Assembly: GCA_051453625.1 (NCBI GenBank)
Contig: JBOZIK010000001.1
Coordinates: 182,585,471-182,649,470, forward strand
Direction: 5' to 3'
Origin: Welwitschia mirabilis
Lineage: Eukaryota > Gnetophyta > Gnetopsida > Welwitschiales
Length of the DNA stretch: 64,000 bases
Both the position numbers and the translations under genes were made by a program. Below the pieces are notes generated by a model. That model ran no database searches. It was not told where the DNA came from and worked only from the letters and a program-made list of their open reading frames with translations. Of this stretch, positions 1-11,613 are shown one piece after another (the stretch's first letter is position 1; each line of letters starts with the position of its first letter).

Positions 1-2397
1 TTGGCTTTTTTCTTTTGCCTCTTGTATTCTTCTCATTTTATCTATAGAGTTTGCAAGTTGAACATTTGAATGTTGAAACTTAGATGAACTTCATTGATAA
101 TATGTGTTTTTAAGTTAGTTTCTAAAAGGTTGATTATTATTTTGAAAATAAGGATTCAACCTAGGTTGTGCTTGATTTTGGTTTTAGAATTTTTGAGGTG
201 GTTGATTAAAAGCAAAATCTTCCTCACAAATTCTTTCTTCATAAGTTAGCAAAAGAGGATAATTTTTGATGACATGATAATTGTTCTCACATAAATCACA
301 TGTTTGTGCAACATTTCTCTCGGTGGCATTTTTAGCATCTAAAATCATTTTTGTGTACTTCTATAAGGTTGTTTTAAATTCCATCATAGGATTTATAAGG
401 TTATTTTCTCCCTCTTTTTGCTTCACCTATTTTAATTCCTTGATGAGTTGGCNNNNNNNNNNNNNNNNNNNNNNNNNNNNNNNNNNNNNNNNNNNNNNNN
501 NNNNNNNNNNNNNNNNNNNNNNNNNNNNNNNNNNNNNNNNNNNNNNNNNNNNCTATAAGGTTGTTTTAAATTCCCTTATAGGATTTATAAGGTTATCTTC
601 TGCCTCTTTTTTGCTTCACCTATTTTAATTCCTTGATGAGTTGGCCTACTGTTTGATTTTCTTTAGGTGTTGACCAAGCTTTACTAACCTCTACAATTTC
701 TTCTAATTTTGTATAAACCTTATCTAAAGTAAGGTTTAATAGGCTTTCTACATAAGACAAATGTACAAGTTGTTTTATGTAGGGAGTCAATCCACTATAA
801 AAGTAGTCTAGTTGTTCTACTTTTAAAAAATCATCTACTAGGCTAGAGTAGATTACTATAAAGAAACACTCATATATAGAGGCATAGTCTTCATTTAGAT
901 TTTATTGAAAGTTTGTTAGCTCCCTTTTTCTTTTTCTTATAGTTTCTTCACTCATGAATCTTTTTATAAAGGTTTTTTGGACTTAATCCCATGTTTTGAG
1001 GTGTTTNNNNNNNNNNNNNNNNNNNNNNNNNNNNNNNNNNNNNNNNNNNNNNNNNNNNNNNNNNNNNNNNNNNNNNNNNNNNNNNNNNNNNNNNNNNNNN
1101 NNNNNNTCTACTGGGCTAGAGTAGATTACTACAAAGAAACACTCATATATAGAGGCATAGTCTTCATTTAGATTTTGTTGAAAGTTTATTAACTCCCTTT
1201 TTCTTTTTCTTATAGTTGTTTCACTCATGAATCTTCTTATAAAGGTTTTCTAGACTTATTCCCATGTTTTGAGGTGTTTGTGGGGTAATATTTTTAGCCA
1301 AAGTTTTGCCCTACCTTTTAAAGTTATGGAAAAAATCCTTATATATATTCTATATATTATTTTTTTCTTCCCATTTCCTAAAGCGAGGATAAGTTATTCA
1401 ATATCTCCAATATGTTGAATGGAATCCTCATCTTTCTTCTCCACTAAAATTTGGGTAAGCATGTAAATTTCTGAGCTCTACATCATCCCCGAGTGATAGG
1501 TCAAATAGTGTTTGAATTTCTCTATTTTTGTTGGCTAATAATTCTCNNNNNNNNNNNNNNNNNNNNNNNNNNNNNNNNNNNNNNNNNNNNNNNNNNNNNN
1601 NNNNNNNNNNNNNNNNNNNNNNNNNNNNNNNNNNNNNNNNNNNNNNNNNNNNNNNNNNNNNNNNNNNNNNNNNNNNNNNNNNNNNNNNNNNNNNNNNNNN
1701 NNNNNNNNNNNNNNNNNNNNNNNNNNNNNNNNNNNNNNNNNNNNNNNNNNNNNNNNNNNNNNNNNNNNNNNNNNNNNNNNNNNNNNNNNNNNNNNNNNNN
1801 NNNNNNNNNNNNNNNNNNNNNNNNNNNNNNNNNNNNNNNNNNNNNNNNNNNNNNNNNNNNNNNNNNNNNNNNNNNNNNNNNNNNNNNNNNNNNNNNNNNN
1901 NNNNNNNNNNNNNNNNNNNNNNNNNNNNNNNNNNNNNNNNNNNNNNNNNNNNNNNNNNNNNNNNNNNNNNNNNNNNNNNNNNNNNNNNNNNNNNNNNNNN
2001 NNNNNNNNNNNNNNNNNNNNNNNNNNNNNNNNNNNNNNNNNNNNNNNNNNNNNNNNNNNNNNNNNNNNNNNNNNNNNNNNNNNNNNNNNNNNNNNNNNNN
2101 NNNNNNNNNNNNNNNNNNNNNNAATTTCTCTATTTTTTTTGGCTAATAGTTCTCTAAGGGTGAGATTAGTAGAAGATACTACTACTTGTTTTTATTTATG
2201 AGAATTACTTAACATTGTAGATTTGTCCTCTCCTTCTATAGATTTTTCATTAAGGAAAATAGATTTAGAAAAAATAAATTCAGAAGGAGGATTATATGCA
2301 CTTGGAGATTGTTCTTTTGACTCTTTTTCTATGTTTACTAGTCCTTTCTTGAGGTTCTATTCTATTAGCTTCTTCTCTTNNNNNNNNNNATTAATCA
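1..2397 (-). pseudogene. Athila-type gag pseudogene of element A
   Basis: This encodes the capsid/nucleocapsid polyprotein that would package element RNA. On the minus strand the order is: N-terminal segment ending in ELLANKNREIQTLFDL (about 1546-1500), a gag block with RAKLWLKILPHKHLKTWD (about 1310-1250), then ETIRKRKREL, DDFLKVEQLDYFYSGLTPY and LDKVYTKLEEIVEVSKAWST (about 930-690), and a linker with LLTYEERICEEDF (about 240-200). This order is that of plant Athila gag. Stops such as the one inside NFQ-NLNEDY look like CAA-to-TAA changes. Gaps at 453-552, 1007-1106 and 1547-2122 interrupt it, with duplicated flanks. No CCHC knuckle was seen. It is not functional. Confidence 0.75.
835..1279. 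repeat. Gap-flanking duplication (gag of A)
   Basis: Bases 835-1006 recur almost identically as 1107-1279 on the other side of a 100-N gap. A smaller case lies at 360-452 versus 553-645 around the gap 453-552. This is probably an unmerged contig overlap rather than a biological tandem repeat. Confidence 0.75.
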
Positions 2398-3241
2398 TAT
2401 CATATCATCCTACAAGAAGAAAATAATAGAAAATGAATTAGAAATAATAGATCATCATCCTATCTATCGTCTAGACAATAGAAGAGATGATGTACACAGG
2501 AAAACCAAAAAAAAAAAGATAGAACCAAAACATAAATAAAAAATAGAAAAAACACAGAAAAACGTTTGTCCTCCACCTGGTTGTCTGTATGTCATAGGAG
2601 ATGACAGAAACTAATTTTTTGTAGAAAAATCAAAATACAAACTAAAAACCAAAAATACACATTATTGTCCTAACTTTCGTAATGACGACAGAGGGGTGAC
2701 AAAGTTTTTTAATAGAAAACTAAAATAGAAAAAAATAAAACTAAAACATAGTACACAGAAAACCTATAGATCTAATAAAATACAATGTTGCATAGACAAA
2801 TAGCTAGAATACTTATCTAAATGATGATAACACTTGTACTTGTTGATAGCCTTTCCTGGGAATGATGTTAATTTATTGTGGTGTGTATTTATGCATGCTT
2901 TTATGTTCAAATAGATTTTGCCATTAATAATTAAAATAGATATTATGTATAATACAGTATGCTAGTATAATGAGAGTAACTCGAAATGTCGTATCTCGTT
3001 GAATTCTATCCATAAGGAACTTAGGTTGCTTTTGAAAAATAATAGGAATAAAAGTAAAGAACAAAGCAAGTAAATAAAAATATCATGCAAAGTACAATAT
3101 GAATCTAAACTAACATGTAATGTAAAAGTAATCCTAATCCTNNNNNNNNNNNNNNNNNNNNNNNNNNNNNNNNNNNNNNNNNNNNNNNNNNNNNNNNNNN
3201 NNNNNNNNNNNNNNNNNNNNNNNNNNNNNNNNNNNNNNNNN

Positions 3242-3521
3242 CTCTATTTTTGTTGGCTAATAATTCTCTAAGGGTGAGGTTAGTAGAAGATCCTACTACT
3301 TGTTTTTATTTATGAGAATTACTTGACATTGTAGATTTGTCCTCTCCTTCTATATATTTTTCATTAAGGAAAACAGATTTAGAAAAAATAAATTCGGAAG
3401 GAGGATTATGTGCACTTGGAGATTGTTATTTTGACTCCTTTTCTATGTTTACTAGTCCTTTCTTGAGGTTCTATTCTATTAGCTTCTTCTCTCTGAGATA
3501 TTTCTTCTCCAGATTAACCAT
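3242..3521 (-). pseudogene. N-terminal gag of element A (second copy)
   Basis: On the minus strand a start at 3521 gives MVNLEKKYLREKKL, one internal stop, a segment ending IEGEDKSTMSSNSHK, a second stop, then STNLTLRELLANKNREI running into the gap. The start is chosen because MVNL or MVNF opens the gag of elements B (15984) and D (50068) as well, just downstream of a T-rich, splice-acceptor-like stretch. It duplicates the N-terminus of the gag further left and is probably the same locus assembled twice. Confidence 0.65.
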
Positions 3522-3975
3522 ATCATATCATCCTATAAGCAGAAAATAATTGAAAATAAATTAGAAATAATAGATCTTCGTCCTATCTATCATCTAGACA
3601 ATAGAAGAGATGACGTACACAGGAAAACCAAAAAAAGAGATAGAACCAAAACACAAATAGAAAATAGAAAAAATACAAAAAAAACATTTGTCCTCCACCT
3701 GGTTGTCTGGATATCACAAGAGATGATAGAAACTAATTTTTTGCAGGAAAACCAAAATACAAACTAAAAACCAAAAATACACACTGTTTTTCTAATTGTT
3801 GTGATGATAACAGAGGGGATGACAAAATTTTTTAATAGAAAACTGAAACTAAAAAAAAATAAAACTAAAACATAGCACACAGAAAACTATAGATCTAATA
3901 AAATACAATGTTGCATAAACAAATAGCTGGAATACTTATCTAAATGATGATAACACTTGTACTCATTGATAGCCT

Positions 3976-3993
3976 TTCCTGGCAATGATGTTA
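3976..3993 (-). other. Primer-binding site of A (tRNA-Asp type)
   Basis: On the minus strand TAACATCATTGCCAGGAA sits three bases after the LTR end. It resembles the plant Athila site TGGCGCCGTTGCCGGGGA, complementary to the 3' end of tRNA-Asp, and the core ATTGCC is kept. The duplicate copy is at 2853-2870. Confidence 0.7.
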
Positions 3994-4580
3994 ATTTGTT
4001 ATGGTGTATATTTACGAACGCTTTTATGTTCAAATAGATTTTTTCATAAATAATTAAAATAGATATTATGTATAATACAATACGCTAGTATAATGAGAGT
4101 GACTCTAAATGTCATATCTCATTGAAGTCTATCTGTAAGGAACTTAGGTTGCTTTTGGAAAATAATAGGAATCAAAGTAAAGAACAAAGCAAGTAAATAA
4201 AAATATCATACAAAGTACAATATGAAATCTAAACTAACATGTAATGCAAAAGTAATCCTAATCCTACTTGCCTTTTAGCCCTAACCAAGACTGCCCTTGA
4301 TAATCTGTATCACCCAAGAAATTGTCAGCGATCTTGGGAAACATTATACTATAAGGGACATAAGAAATCCTATAATGTAAATAATAAAATAAAACAAGAT
4401 TTATATTAAATGATAACAATATCTGGGTTACAAAACAGCCAAGCCTCAATAGAAGATACTCAGCCCTCTACCAAGTGCTTATCTTTCTATAACTTTTAAG
4501 ATAGATCTCCCACCCTTTTTCTTCATATCATGAGAATCTCTGGTGCATTGAAAATAGATAGGAGAGTGGAAGGAGGGTCT

Positions 4581-4588
4581 TATTTATA
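4581..4588 (-). promoter_or_regulatory. TATA-like box in LTR of A (left copy)
   Basis: TATAAATA on the minus strand, followed by a CT-rich stretch as in the LTRs of B and D. This is the expected position of the element promoter. Confidence 0.45.
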
Positions 4589-5657
4589 GAATAATATAAC
4601 AAAAATGGACAGATAGAAGGTGCAGTTACACATATTCATTAAGTGCTTAAAAATGGACAAAACAACTGAGAGAATCTATCAGAAGAGATGACGTATACAA
4701 GAAAACCAAAAAAAAAAGATAGAACCAAAACACAAATAGAAAATTAAAAAAATACAAAAAAAATTTTATCCTCCACCTAGTCGTCTACATGTTACATGAG
4801 ATGACAGAAACTAATTTTTTGTAGAAAAATCAAAATACAAACTAAANNNNNNNNNNNNNNNNNNNNNNNNNNNNNNNNNNNNNNNNNNNNNNNNNNNNNN
4901 NNNNNNNNNNNNNNNNNNNNNNNNNNNNNNNNNNNNNNNNNNNNNNNNNNNNNNNNNNNNNNNNNNNNNNNNNNNNNNNNNNNNNNNNNNNNNNNNNNNN
5001 NNNNNNNNNNNNNNNNNNNNNNNNNNNNNNNNNNNNNNNNNNNNNNNNNNNNNNNNNNNNNNNNNNNNNNNNNNNNNNNNNNNNNNNNNNNNNNNNNNNN
5101 NNNNNNNNNNNNNNNNNNNNNNNNNNNNNNNNNNNNNNNNNNNNNNNNNNNNNNNNNNNNNNNNNNNNNNNNNNNNNNNNNNNNNNNNNNNNNNNNNNNN
5201 NNNNNNNNNNNNNNNNNNNNNNNNNNNNNNNNNNNNNNNNNNNNNNNNNNNNNNNNNNNNNNNNNNNNNNNNNNNNNNNNNNNNNNNNNNNNNNNNNNNN
5301 NNNNNNNNNNNNNNNNNNNNNNNNNNNNNNNNNNNNNNNNNNNNNNNNNNNNNNNNNNNNNNNNNNNNNNNNNNNNNNNNNNNNNNNNNNNNNNNNNNNN
5401 NNNNNNNNNNNNNNNNNNNNNNNNNNNNNNNNNNNNNNNNNNNNNNNNNNNNNNNNNNNNNNNNNNNNNNNNNNNNNNNNNNNNNNNNNNNNNNNNNNNN
5501 NNNNNNNNNNNNNNNNNNNNNNNNNNNNNNNNNNNNNNNNNNNNNNNNNNNNNNNNNNNNNNNNNNNNNNNNNNNNNNNNNNNNNNNNNNNNNNNNNNNN
5601 NNNNNCATGACAATATCTGATGCATTGAAAATAGAGAGGAGAGTGAAAGGAGGGTCT

Positions 5658-5665
5658 TATTTATA
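5658..5665 (-). promoter_or_regulatory. TATA-like box in LTR of A (right copy)
   Basis: TATAAATA on the minus strand, in the same context as the copy at 4581-4588 (CCCTCCTTTCACTCTC downstream). Confidence 0.45.
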
Positions 5666-6329
5666 GAAAAATATAACAGAAATGAATATATAGAAGGTGC
5701 AGTTACACGAACTTATTAAGTATTTAGAAATGGACAAAACAACTGAGAGAATCTATTACTGAGAGTTACATGTCAGTGTCATCCAGGCTATCATCTGAAT
5801 GACATGGGGGATGAAAGACTATTACAAAATATCTCGAAAGTAATAACTCAATAGTCCATGTAAGTATTCATCGTCCTATCTATCGTGTGGACGATGAAGG
5901 GGACAATGATCTTCTTTAACATCTTTTTTAAGGAGAAACTTAGCAATTTTATCATGAAAAGCTCTATTTATTGGAAAGTTCCTTAATTGTATCAATTTTG
6001 AATAATAATTATGCTTTTCCAAGATTTCCTCTTGTATCTTTAAAATGCTCATAATTGCACTTAAACCTATAAAAAAATCCTATAAAATAACTCATAAAAC
6101 CCATTAAATAACTATAAATTGGTAATGCAACATAGAACATTCTGAGTCTATATATCCTTGTCCTCTACATATTCAATATTCTATTTTGAAAACATCTGTC
6201 CCTTGTGTTATACTTATGTAAAATAGATCTCTTCATTCTTCTTATGATAAGAGTAAATTCCTCACTTACCTTATCATTAGAGTCATCTTATTCTTGTTCT
6301 TTTTTTGACTTTTTTTTTTTTATAACTTT

Positions 6330-6840
6330 CTTTTATACTTTCTCTTGCCTTAAGAGCAATATGGATTTTTCTAAGGCTTCATCTTATATGGGATTTGTTT
6401 CATATGTTGTTGAAGCACTTTGTAGATCTTTCATCTTCATAGTATTTAAATCTCTTAACTCTTTCATGATTGTAGTTTTAGGCCTGTATTCATGAATTAG
6501 AGATCTATAAACTTATTGTATTACCTTGGATTTTGGAACACTTTCACCAAATGCCACAAATTTCATTTACAATGTTGAATACTCTGGTGAAGTACTCATC
6601 AACGCTTTCTCTCCATTGTTCATCTTGATATTCTTGAACTAGTTCATCCAAATAAGTAGTTTTAACTACTTGAGAATGGAAGTTCCTTCATATGCTCTAA
6701 CAATAATGTTTTAAATCTCTTATGCTATCTTGTAACCTATTATTGTATTAAGCTCTTCTATTATTAAAGTTAAAAAAGTGCATTTTTGGTTTTAGAATTA
6801 TATATGAATGCTAACTTTTCTTTGAATTTCCAATCTTTTT
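6330..6840 (-). pseudogene. Copia-type gag relic (UBN2-like)
   Basis: On the minus strand, in order: ELNTIIGYKIA, a stop, then RAYEGT (about 6760-6690); a block with YQDEQWRESVDEYFTRVF (about 6645-6570); and, after a frameshift, ESVPKSK, RSLIHEYRPKTTIMKELRDL and LQSASTTYE (about 6555-6400). This follows the known order of the gag-polypeptide of plant Ty1/copia elements: an EIW-like motif and HEGT, then ESV-DYF-R, VP-SK, and DL-TM-ELM-SLQTYE. Several stops and at least one frameshift make it a relic. No LTRs or downstream pol were found, so its full extent is unknown. Confidence 0.65.
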
Positions 6841-7265
6841 TTCTTTACTTAAGTTATTATGTTGCTTGTAGCATTTATTATGATTCTTATAGGATCTTTA
6901 TATGCTTCTTCTATACTTTTTTATACTTAAAACTAAAATGACTATAAGTACACCTACATCCTAATCTTTTAATAGGAATAGTTTAGACCATCGAAGAGTG
7001 ATAGTCTAATGGATGGCATCCCTTCCATTATTCACTTAAGGAAGTTACACTTTTTATGAATACTTGCTCTAATAATGCTTAAGAATTATTAAACTCAGAG
7101 GGGAGGGATAAATAAGTTCTACTAAGTAAAAGTTTTAATCAAATAATGTAATGATAAAAGATAGTAAAATAAACCTTACTAAGATAACATGGTTTCCCAA
7201 CATGGATACGTTCACAAATAAAGGATTCTGTAGATATTCTAAACCTATAAAAAATAATGGTTTTA
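6841..7265. other. Unassigned sequence
   Basis: AT-rich sequence upstream of the copia-type gag relic. It may be its 5' flank. No coding similarity or repeat was recognised. Confidence 0.3.
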
Positions 7266-7560
7266 TAATGCATCATCAATCTTATAATAAAATTAGAGTA
7301 TCTTCATAAGGCAATACTCTCTTCCCCTTAATAAAAAAGTGTTTTCAATTCACCATTAACCTTACAATAAAATGGGAGTCTTCTCATAAAGAAATACTCT
7401 CCTCTCTTTAGAGAAACAATGATTTTGACTAACCACCAACCTTGTAACAAAATAAGATCCTCCTTAAAAGGCAACACTATCTTTCCATTAGGAAAATACA
7501 ATAACAATATGAGATACTTCTTGCAAGGTAGTAAACTCTCTCCCTTAGGAAAATACAACC
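7266..7560. repeat. Degenerate tandem repeat, about 80-bp unit
   Basis: Roughly four imperfect units share the order: CA-rich start, CTTACAATAAAAT-like block, CTCATAAAG-like block, ACTCTC, then a short AGGAAAATACAA-like tail. The units begin near 7266, 7350, 7430 and 7505. Apparent reading frames here on both strands simply follow the repeat and are not taken as genes. Confidence 0.5.
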
Positions 7561-7999
7561 ATGCAAGTGCTTACATGTACTACCTTAACACAAACTTATA
7601 TAAGGGTTGTCTTACAATAAGTTTGATAATATAATAATGGATTTATAATAATATTTAGGAATAAGATAATTCAAGTAAAAATGAATGATGAAATAATGTA
7701 TAATCCAAGAATAAATGATGTATGCATTGAAAGTTCCTTTGCAAATGATAGCTTTAATCCTTCGTGAGTAGTTCCAAGCGCCCATGTACTTGTTTTTTCT
7801 ATGCTAGATTCATTCATTATATTCCTTGGAAGTATGGTTATTAAAAATGTATAATTTATTGATAATATAATGTCTTTATACCATTAAAGAGGAACTAAGT
7901 ATTTGATGTCAAATAGTATCCATTTAAACTTCATTACCATTGTGTAATGAATAGGAGTGTCTATGCATGAAGCATGCATTTTCATTTTTATTCAGTGTC

Positions 8000-8450
8000 A
8001 ACTTTGATTCAAGATGTCCTCAAAAATATAGATGTTTATTAATAGTCAAACATCTTCATTAGGTAGACATTTTTAGTGAACTTTCTCAAAAATTAATGAA
8101 ACTTACTTTATATTATCTTTGGTTCTCTATGATCATGAATTCGTAATGAAAAACTTGATAACTTATCTAAAATGTAAAATATTCAATGAAGTACACAATA
8201 ACTTTATCACCTATTTTAGTTCAACATAGATATCTTTAAAGATATAGATGTCTTTCATCAATGTTTGATCCAACTTTTAGCATAGTCTTCTTTGATGAGA
8301 TAGTCATCTTTAACTTGTGATTTAAAAGCTGATACATCATAGACATCTTTAAGCTATAGATGTCTTTATCATAGACATCTTTAAGGGTCTAGACATCTTG
8401 ATCACAAACATCTTCTATTCTGTAGATTTCTTTAGATAACTAATTTTGCA
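8000..8450. repeat. Cluster of an AGACATCTTTA-like motif
   Basis: A motif of about ten bases, AGACATCTTT, and its inverse AGATGTCTTT recur many times here (for example near 8010, 8060, 8225, 8345, 8365, 8380 and 8400) at irregular spacing. No protein could be assigned. Between 7561 and 8757 I recognise nothing else. Confidence 0.4.
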
Positions 8451-8757
8451 TTTCAAATTCTAAGCCTTTTCATGAGATATTGTTTTTAAAGATCTAACGT
8501 TAACTTATGCTTATTACTCTCTAGTTTTCTTTGCAATAACCTATCTACACAATGACACAAAATATTTGAAAAGTTAAATTATTAAAACTAGATTTGCCAA
8601 TAAAGATAGGTAAAATAATTAAGCACATAAATAGGAATGTAAAAATATTAAAGTAAAACTATGAATTAAGAAAATAAGAAGAAAAACTTCAAACAGGGAT
8701 AGAAACTTAAATATTTTCATAAGTAAAAGTCTTCAATCAATGATATAATATGCTTTC

Positions 8758-10020
8758 TAATAACACACAAAACTTGACATTTACATAAAGGAATCTAGGC
8801 CTTATTAGCATTCTAAATCAATCATTATGATACTTTCATGCATTTATTCTATTTAAAATCATTGAAATTAAGTTTTACAAATAATTTACCTTACACTATT
8901 ATTTTACAAGATATTTACATCATCTAGAGCATTATGATAGATGATGGAGCTATTACAAGTATTATTGATGATGACACTAGTTCTAAGGGTCTTTGCACTA
9001 ATTGTTATGCACAAAATGGATCCATACTTACATTTCTGAATGTTGTTAATGAAAGAAATCTATTCAAGAAATTTCTAAAAGTAGATGATAAATAAAGAAT
9101 ATTTCTAAGAAAAATCCTTCAAATTAGTCCCATGAATAAAGTACAACCTTGTATACATTAGTCATTCTAAAGAATGATCCCATTATGCCTTAGAAATCCT
9201 AATTAAAAATCTTGATTCAAGCCTATAAATAACCTACTTTAATTCACTTGAAGTAATCTAGAATTAATCATATTATAAAGAATTATTAAATCTTTAGTTA
9301 TGTGCTCTTTCTAATCCTTCCATTAGGGATGTGCTAGATTTTAAGCTTGTATGATGCTTCATGGATTAGTATAAGAAATTTTCTTGGATTATATGTTTTT
9401 CTCTTTTGATAAAAAGTGTTACATGTTTTTTCTTATTGCATTATTTTGATATTAAGTTATGATTAATTTTATACTTGTTATTCTTAGGATTGACTAAGGC
9501 ATATTATTATTTTAAAGATCTAATAGTGATTTTTTTCCTATCATGTCTTGCATCACTTGAATATTTATTTGATAGATCTATAGAGATCCCTATTATTCAT
9601 GCTTATAATATTCTTGCTATAAAGAATAGGCAGCTTAAAAACATTACCTACATGTCTCTGGTGGATGCAATTATGTAAATGTGCTTGAGCTAAGGCTATG
9701 TAAGTTTCATGTCTATGGTGGATTTAATTACATCAATGTACTTAAGCTAGAGTAGAAGCTACATGGATTTACTTATAAAACTTATGCTTTTCTTAAAGTC
9801 ATTATGCTAGTACTGATTTTATGTTTCATTCCTAGATCTGTTATAAATTTTCACTCTCTTATACTCATTATCATTATACTTACTTCTTATACTCATTATA
9901 GTTCTAATTTTATTAGTAAAAGTTAGATTTGGATATGAAATATTTGTATTCCTAGGGTAATATTACTTATTATCAAACATTAATGATAGATATAAGTGTA
10001 TTCATATTTCATTATGAATA
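8758..10020 (+). repeat. Left LTR of element C
   Basis: This aligns along its length to 32495-33382: shared blocks include AAGGAATCTAGGCCTTATTA, ATTTACATCATCTAGAG, CTTAAGCTAGAGTAGAAGCT, TATTAGTAAAAGTTA and TCATATTTCATTAT. It is about 375 bp longer than the right LTR because of extra sequence around 9300-9650. Both LTRs carry a repeated unit of about 60 bp with CATGTCTATGGTGGAT. The ends appear as TA...TA where TG...CA is expected, consistent with transitions. A short open frame at 9475-9678 lies inside the LTR and is not regarded as a gene. Confidence 0.65.
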
Positions 10021-10026
10021 TCTTTT

Positions 10027-10044
10027 CAGCACTGTTATCAAGGA
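10027..10044 (+). other. Primer-binding site of C (tRNA-Asp type)
   Basis: CAGCACTGTTATCAAGGA matches TGGCGCCGTTGCCGGGGA at 10 of 18 positions, and all eight differences are transitions. It lies six bases after the inferred LTR end, the same spacing as in element D. Confidence 0.55.
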
Positions 10045-10207
10045 TAGTGACACAGTAGCTACAATTGAATGCACATAAAAATTTACATTTTTATACCCCT
10101 CTTTATTTTTTTTATTTTCTTTTTCTTCTATTTCTTTTTTTCTTTTATATTGGTTCCTTTCTAGTTCCTTTTTTCCATCTCTTCCCATTTTATTATCATT
10201 GAATTGG

Positions 10208-10732
10208 TGTTGATTATGCTTAGCATTTGATTATTGAAACTGTTAAAAACAATTTTGGATAATGATAATAAATTAACATTGGAATGAAAATGAAAAATTA
10301 AAAAAACAAATATAATGGATAGTCAAATATGTAACTTTTCACTTTAGTGGGTAGTTAAGTCAAAGGTTCAATCATAGAATGATGATGAAAAGAGATCCAT
10401 GAAATATACATCTAAGTTAGGATATTATGGGAAGCACTTCGACAACCTCATGTATAAAATCTTATTGCAATGCTAATGAAGAACATATCTAGTTGTTATC
10501 CTCGGCATGGCCAGGGTCTGAAGCCTTCATGTTTGATGTATTAGCTNNNNNNNNNNNNNNNNNNNNNNNNNNNNNNNNNNNNNNNNNNNNNNNNNNNNNN
10601 NNNNNNNNNNNNNNNNNNNNNNNNNNNNNNNNNNNNNNNNNNNNNNGTTTCAATTTTTTATGCATGATTCATTCTCCTCTTAATGATAATCGTGTATTAT
10701 TATCTATGTTTTAAGGAATTTAAAATCCTTCA
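10208..10732 (+). repeat. 5' LTR of element G
   Basis: It starts TGTTGATT, ends TCCTTCA, and aligns to 12862-13285 through blocks such as ATAATGGATAGTCAAATAT, GAGGATATTATGGGAAG-like sequence and CATTCTCCTCTTAATG. The 100-N gap 10547-10646 falls inside it. Comparison with the 3' LTR shows essentially no missing sequence at that gap. Confidence 0.65.
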
Positions 10733-10734
10733 TT

Positions 10735-10746
10735 TGGGATCAAAGC
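10735..10746 (+). other. Primer-binding site of G (initiator tRNA-Met type)
   Basis: TGGGATCAAAGC matches TGGTATCAGAGC at 10 of 12 positions, two bases after the LTR end, in the usual context CATT-PBS-CTTC. Confidence 0.6.
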
Positions 10747-11613
10747 CTTCTAAGTTATTATCTTAGCCACTAGACATAGTAAAGATTCATTATAAATGAT
10801 CTACCATAAAGAAAGATCTTATCCATTGTTTATAGGATCATATTAGAGTCCCTATAATTATGAAATTAGAAGACAATGGTAGAAAAGATTTATAGGCTAG
10901 ATATTCTTGGTTGTAAATTACTTTCACATAATTAAATAGCAATCATGGAATTAAATAGTAACCTTACCTTAATACTAATATATTAATCAATAAGGATTTT
11001 TATCTTCAGTGGAATTATATTCCCCTATAAAAACTCATTAATCATGATTATGTATTATAAATATGAAATATTCAATATGAATGAAGCATGAATGAACCAC
11101 CATTATAAGTGTAGTCTTTAATTTACTATCTTAGGTATTCATTTCTCTCTTGAATAGGTTTTTTTTCCTTTCCTTTTTTTTTTTTTTTGTGGATCTTTTT
11201 AGTGAAAGCAGCTAGATCTCATCCTCAGATTTCATCCTTTATAATCTAATTTGGAATGAACCATACATCAAATTCCAAGAGAGAAAATACTACTCATGTT
11301 TATCATCTTGAAATATGTTTTTAAATGCTAATGGTGGATATTCATGATGTTCATTACTGCAGGTGGTGTGTTACGATCCATTAACACTTTGTCAGTGATA
11401 ATGTATAGGATAAGTTCCTTCATAGCTATAAAGAAGGCAATGATAGAGGCAGTATGGAATGTGAATAAGACCAGCATAATGATCATGCCATTTCACAATA
11501 GCTTTATGATGAAGTGGGGAACAATGCAGGTGGCATAAGAGGCATCGATTAAGAGTGATTCTACTAAGAAATGAGTCGAGATGAAATAGCAGCATTTTGC
11601 AACTATTTGGGAT
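10747..11613 (+). other. Interior of G upstream of the EF-hand fragment
   Basis: Non-coding-looking sequence with a T-rich run (11161-11190). Towards the right it is less AT-rich, and an open stretch at 11344-11538 has no recognisable family. It may be untranslated region or intron from the captured gene, but I cannot show this. Confidence 0.35.

Larger units (their letters stand above)
2123..4265. repeat. 1-kb block duplicated around a 100-N gap (leader, PBS and LTR edge of A)
   Basis: About 1.0 kb (2123-3141) covering the gag start, leader, primer-binding site and LTR edge is repeated as 3242-4265. The gap 3142-3241 is exactly 100 N. Small differences are scattered along the copies. The left copy ends at a sequence (TAATCCTAATCCT) that in the right copy continues into the LTR. 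This fits two overlapping contigs or haplotypes placed side by side; a real tandem duplication is less likely. Confidence 0.75.
1..6132 (-). mobile_element. Athila-like Ty3/gypsy retrotransposon A, 5' portion
   Basis: Read on the minus strand, this is the 5' end of an LTR retrotransposon: LTR (6132 to 3997), a tRNA-Asp-type primer-binding site (3993-3976), an untranslated leader, and gag running off the left edge. The gag matches those of elements B and D in this window, including the start MVNL and the block YFYSGLT, so the three are relatives. Protease and polymerase would lie left of the window. The block 2123-3141 recurs as 3242-4265 around a 100-N gap, so the true element is shorter than drawn. 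The frame is broken by stops and small shifts. The right flank is TAGAA; the partner target duplication is outside the window. Confidence 0.8.
3997..6132 (-). repeat. 5' LTR of element A (partly unassembled)
   Basis: On the minus strand it starts TGTTGCATTACC at 6132, closely like the LTR start of element B (TGATGCATTGCC), and ends CACCATAACA at 3997 next to the primer-binding site. It contains a 759-N gap (4847-5605) and repeated sequence on both sides of it (4528-4680 and 5606-5760). At 4681-4846 there is a stretch of leader sequence that does not belong in an LTR (see findings). A TATA-like box is present in both copies. Confidence 0.65.

Noticed and set aside
1493-2157. Long open frames across N runs (also at 4792-5625, 53166-53752 and 53771-54471)
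   Set aside because: They are open only because N bases are read as unknown residues; the real sequence in them is short retroelement or leader DNA.
2223-2426. Plus-strand frames at 2223-2426 and 3337-3549 with similar products
   Set aside because: They are antisense shadows of the gag N-terminus of element A and look conserved only because that block is duplicated around a gap.
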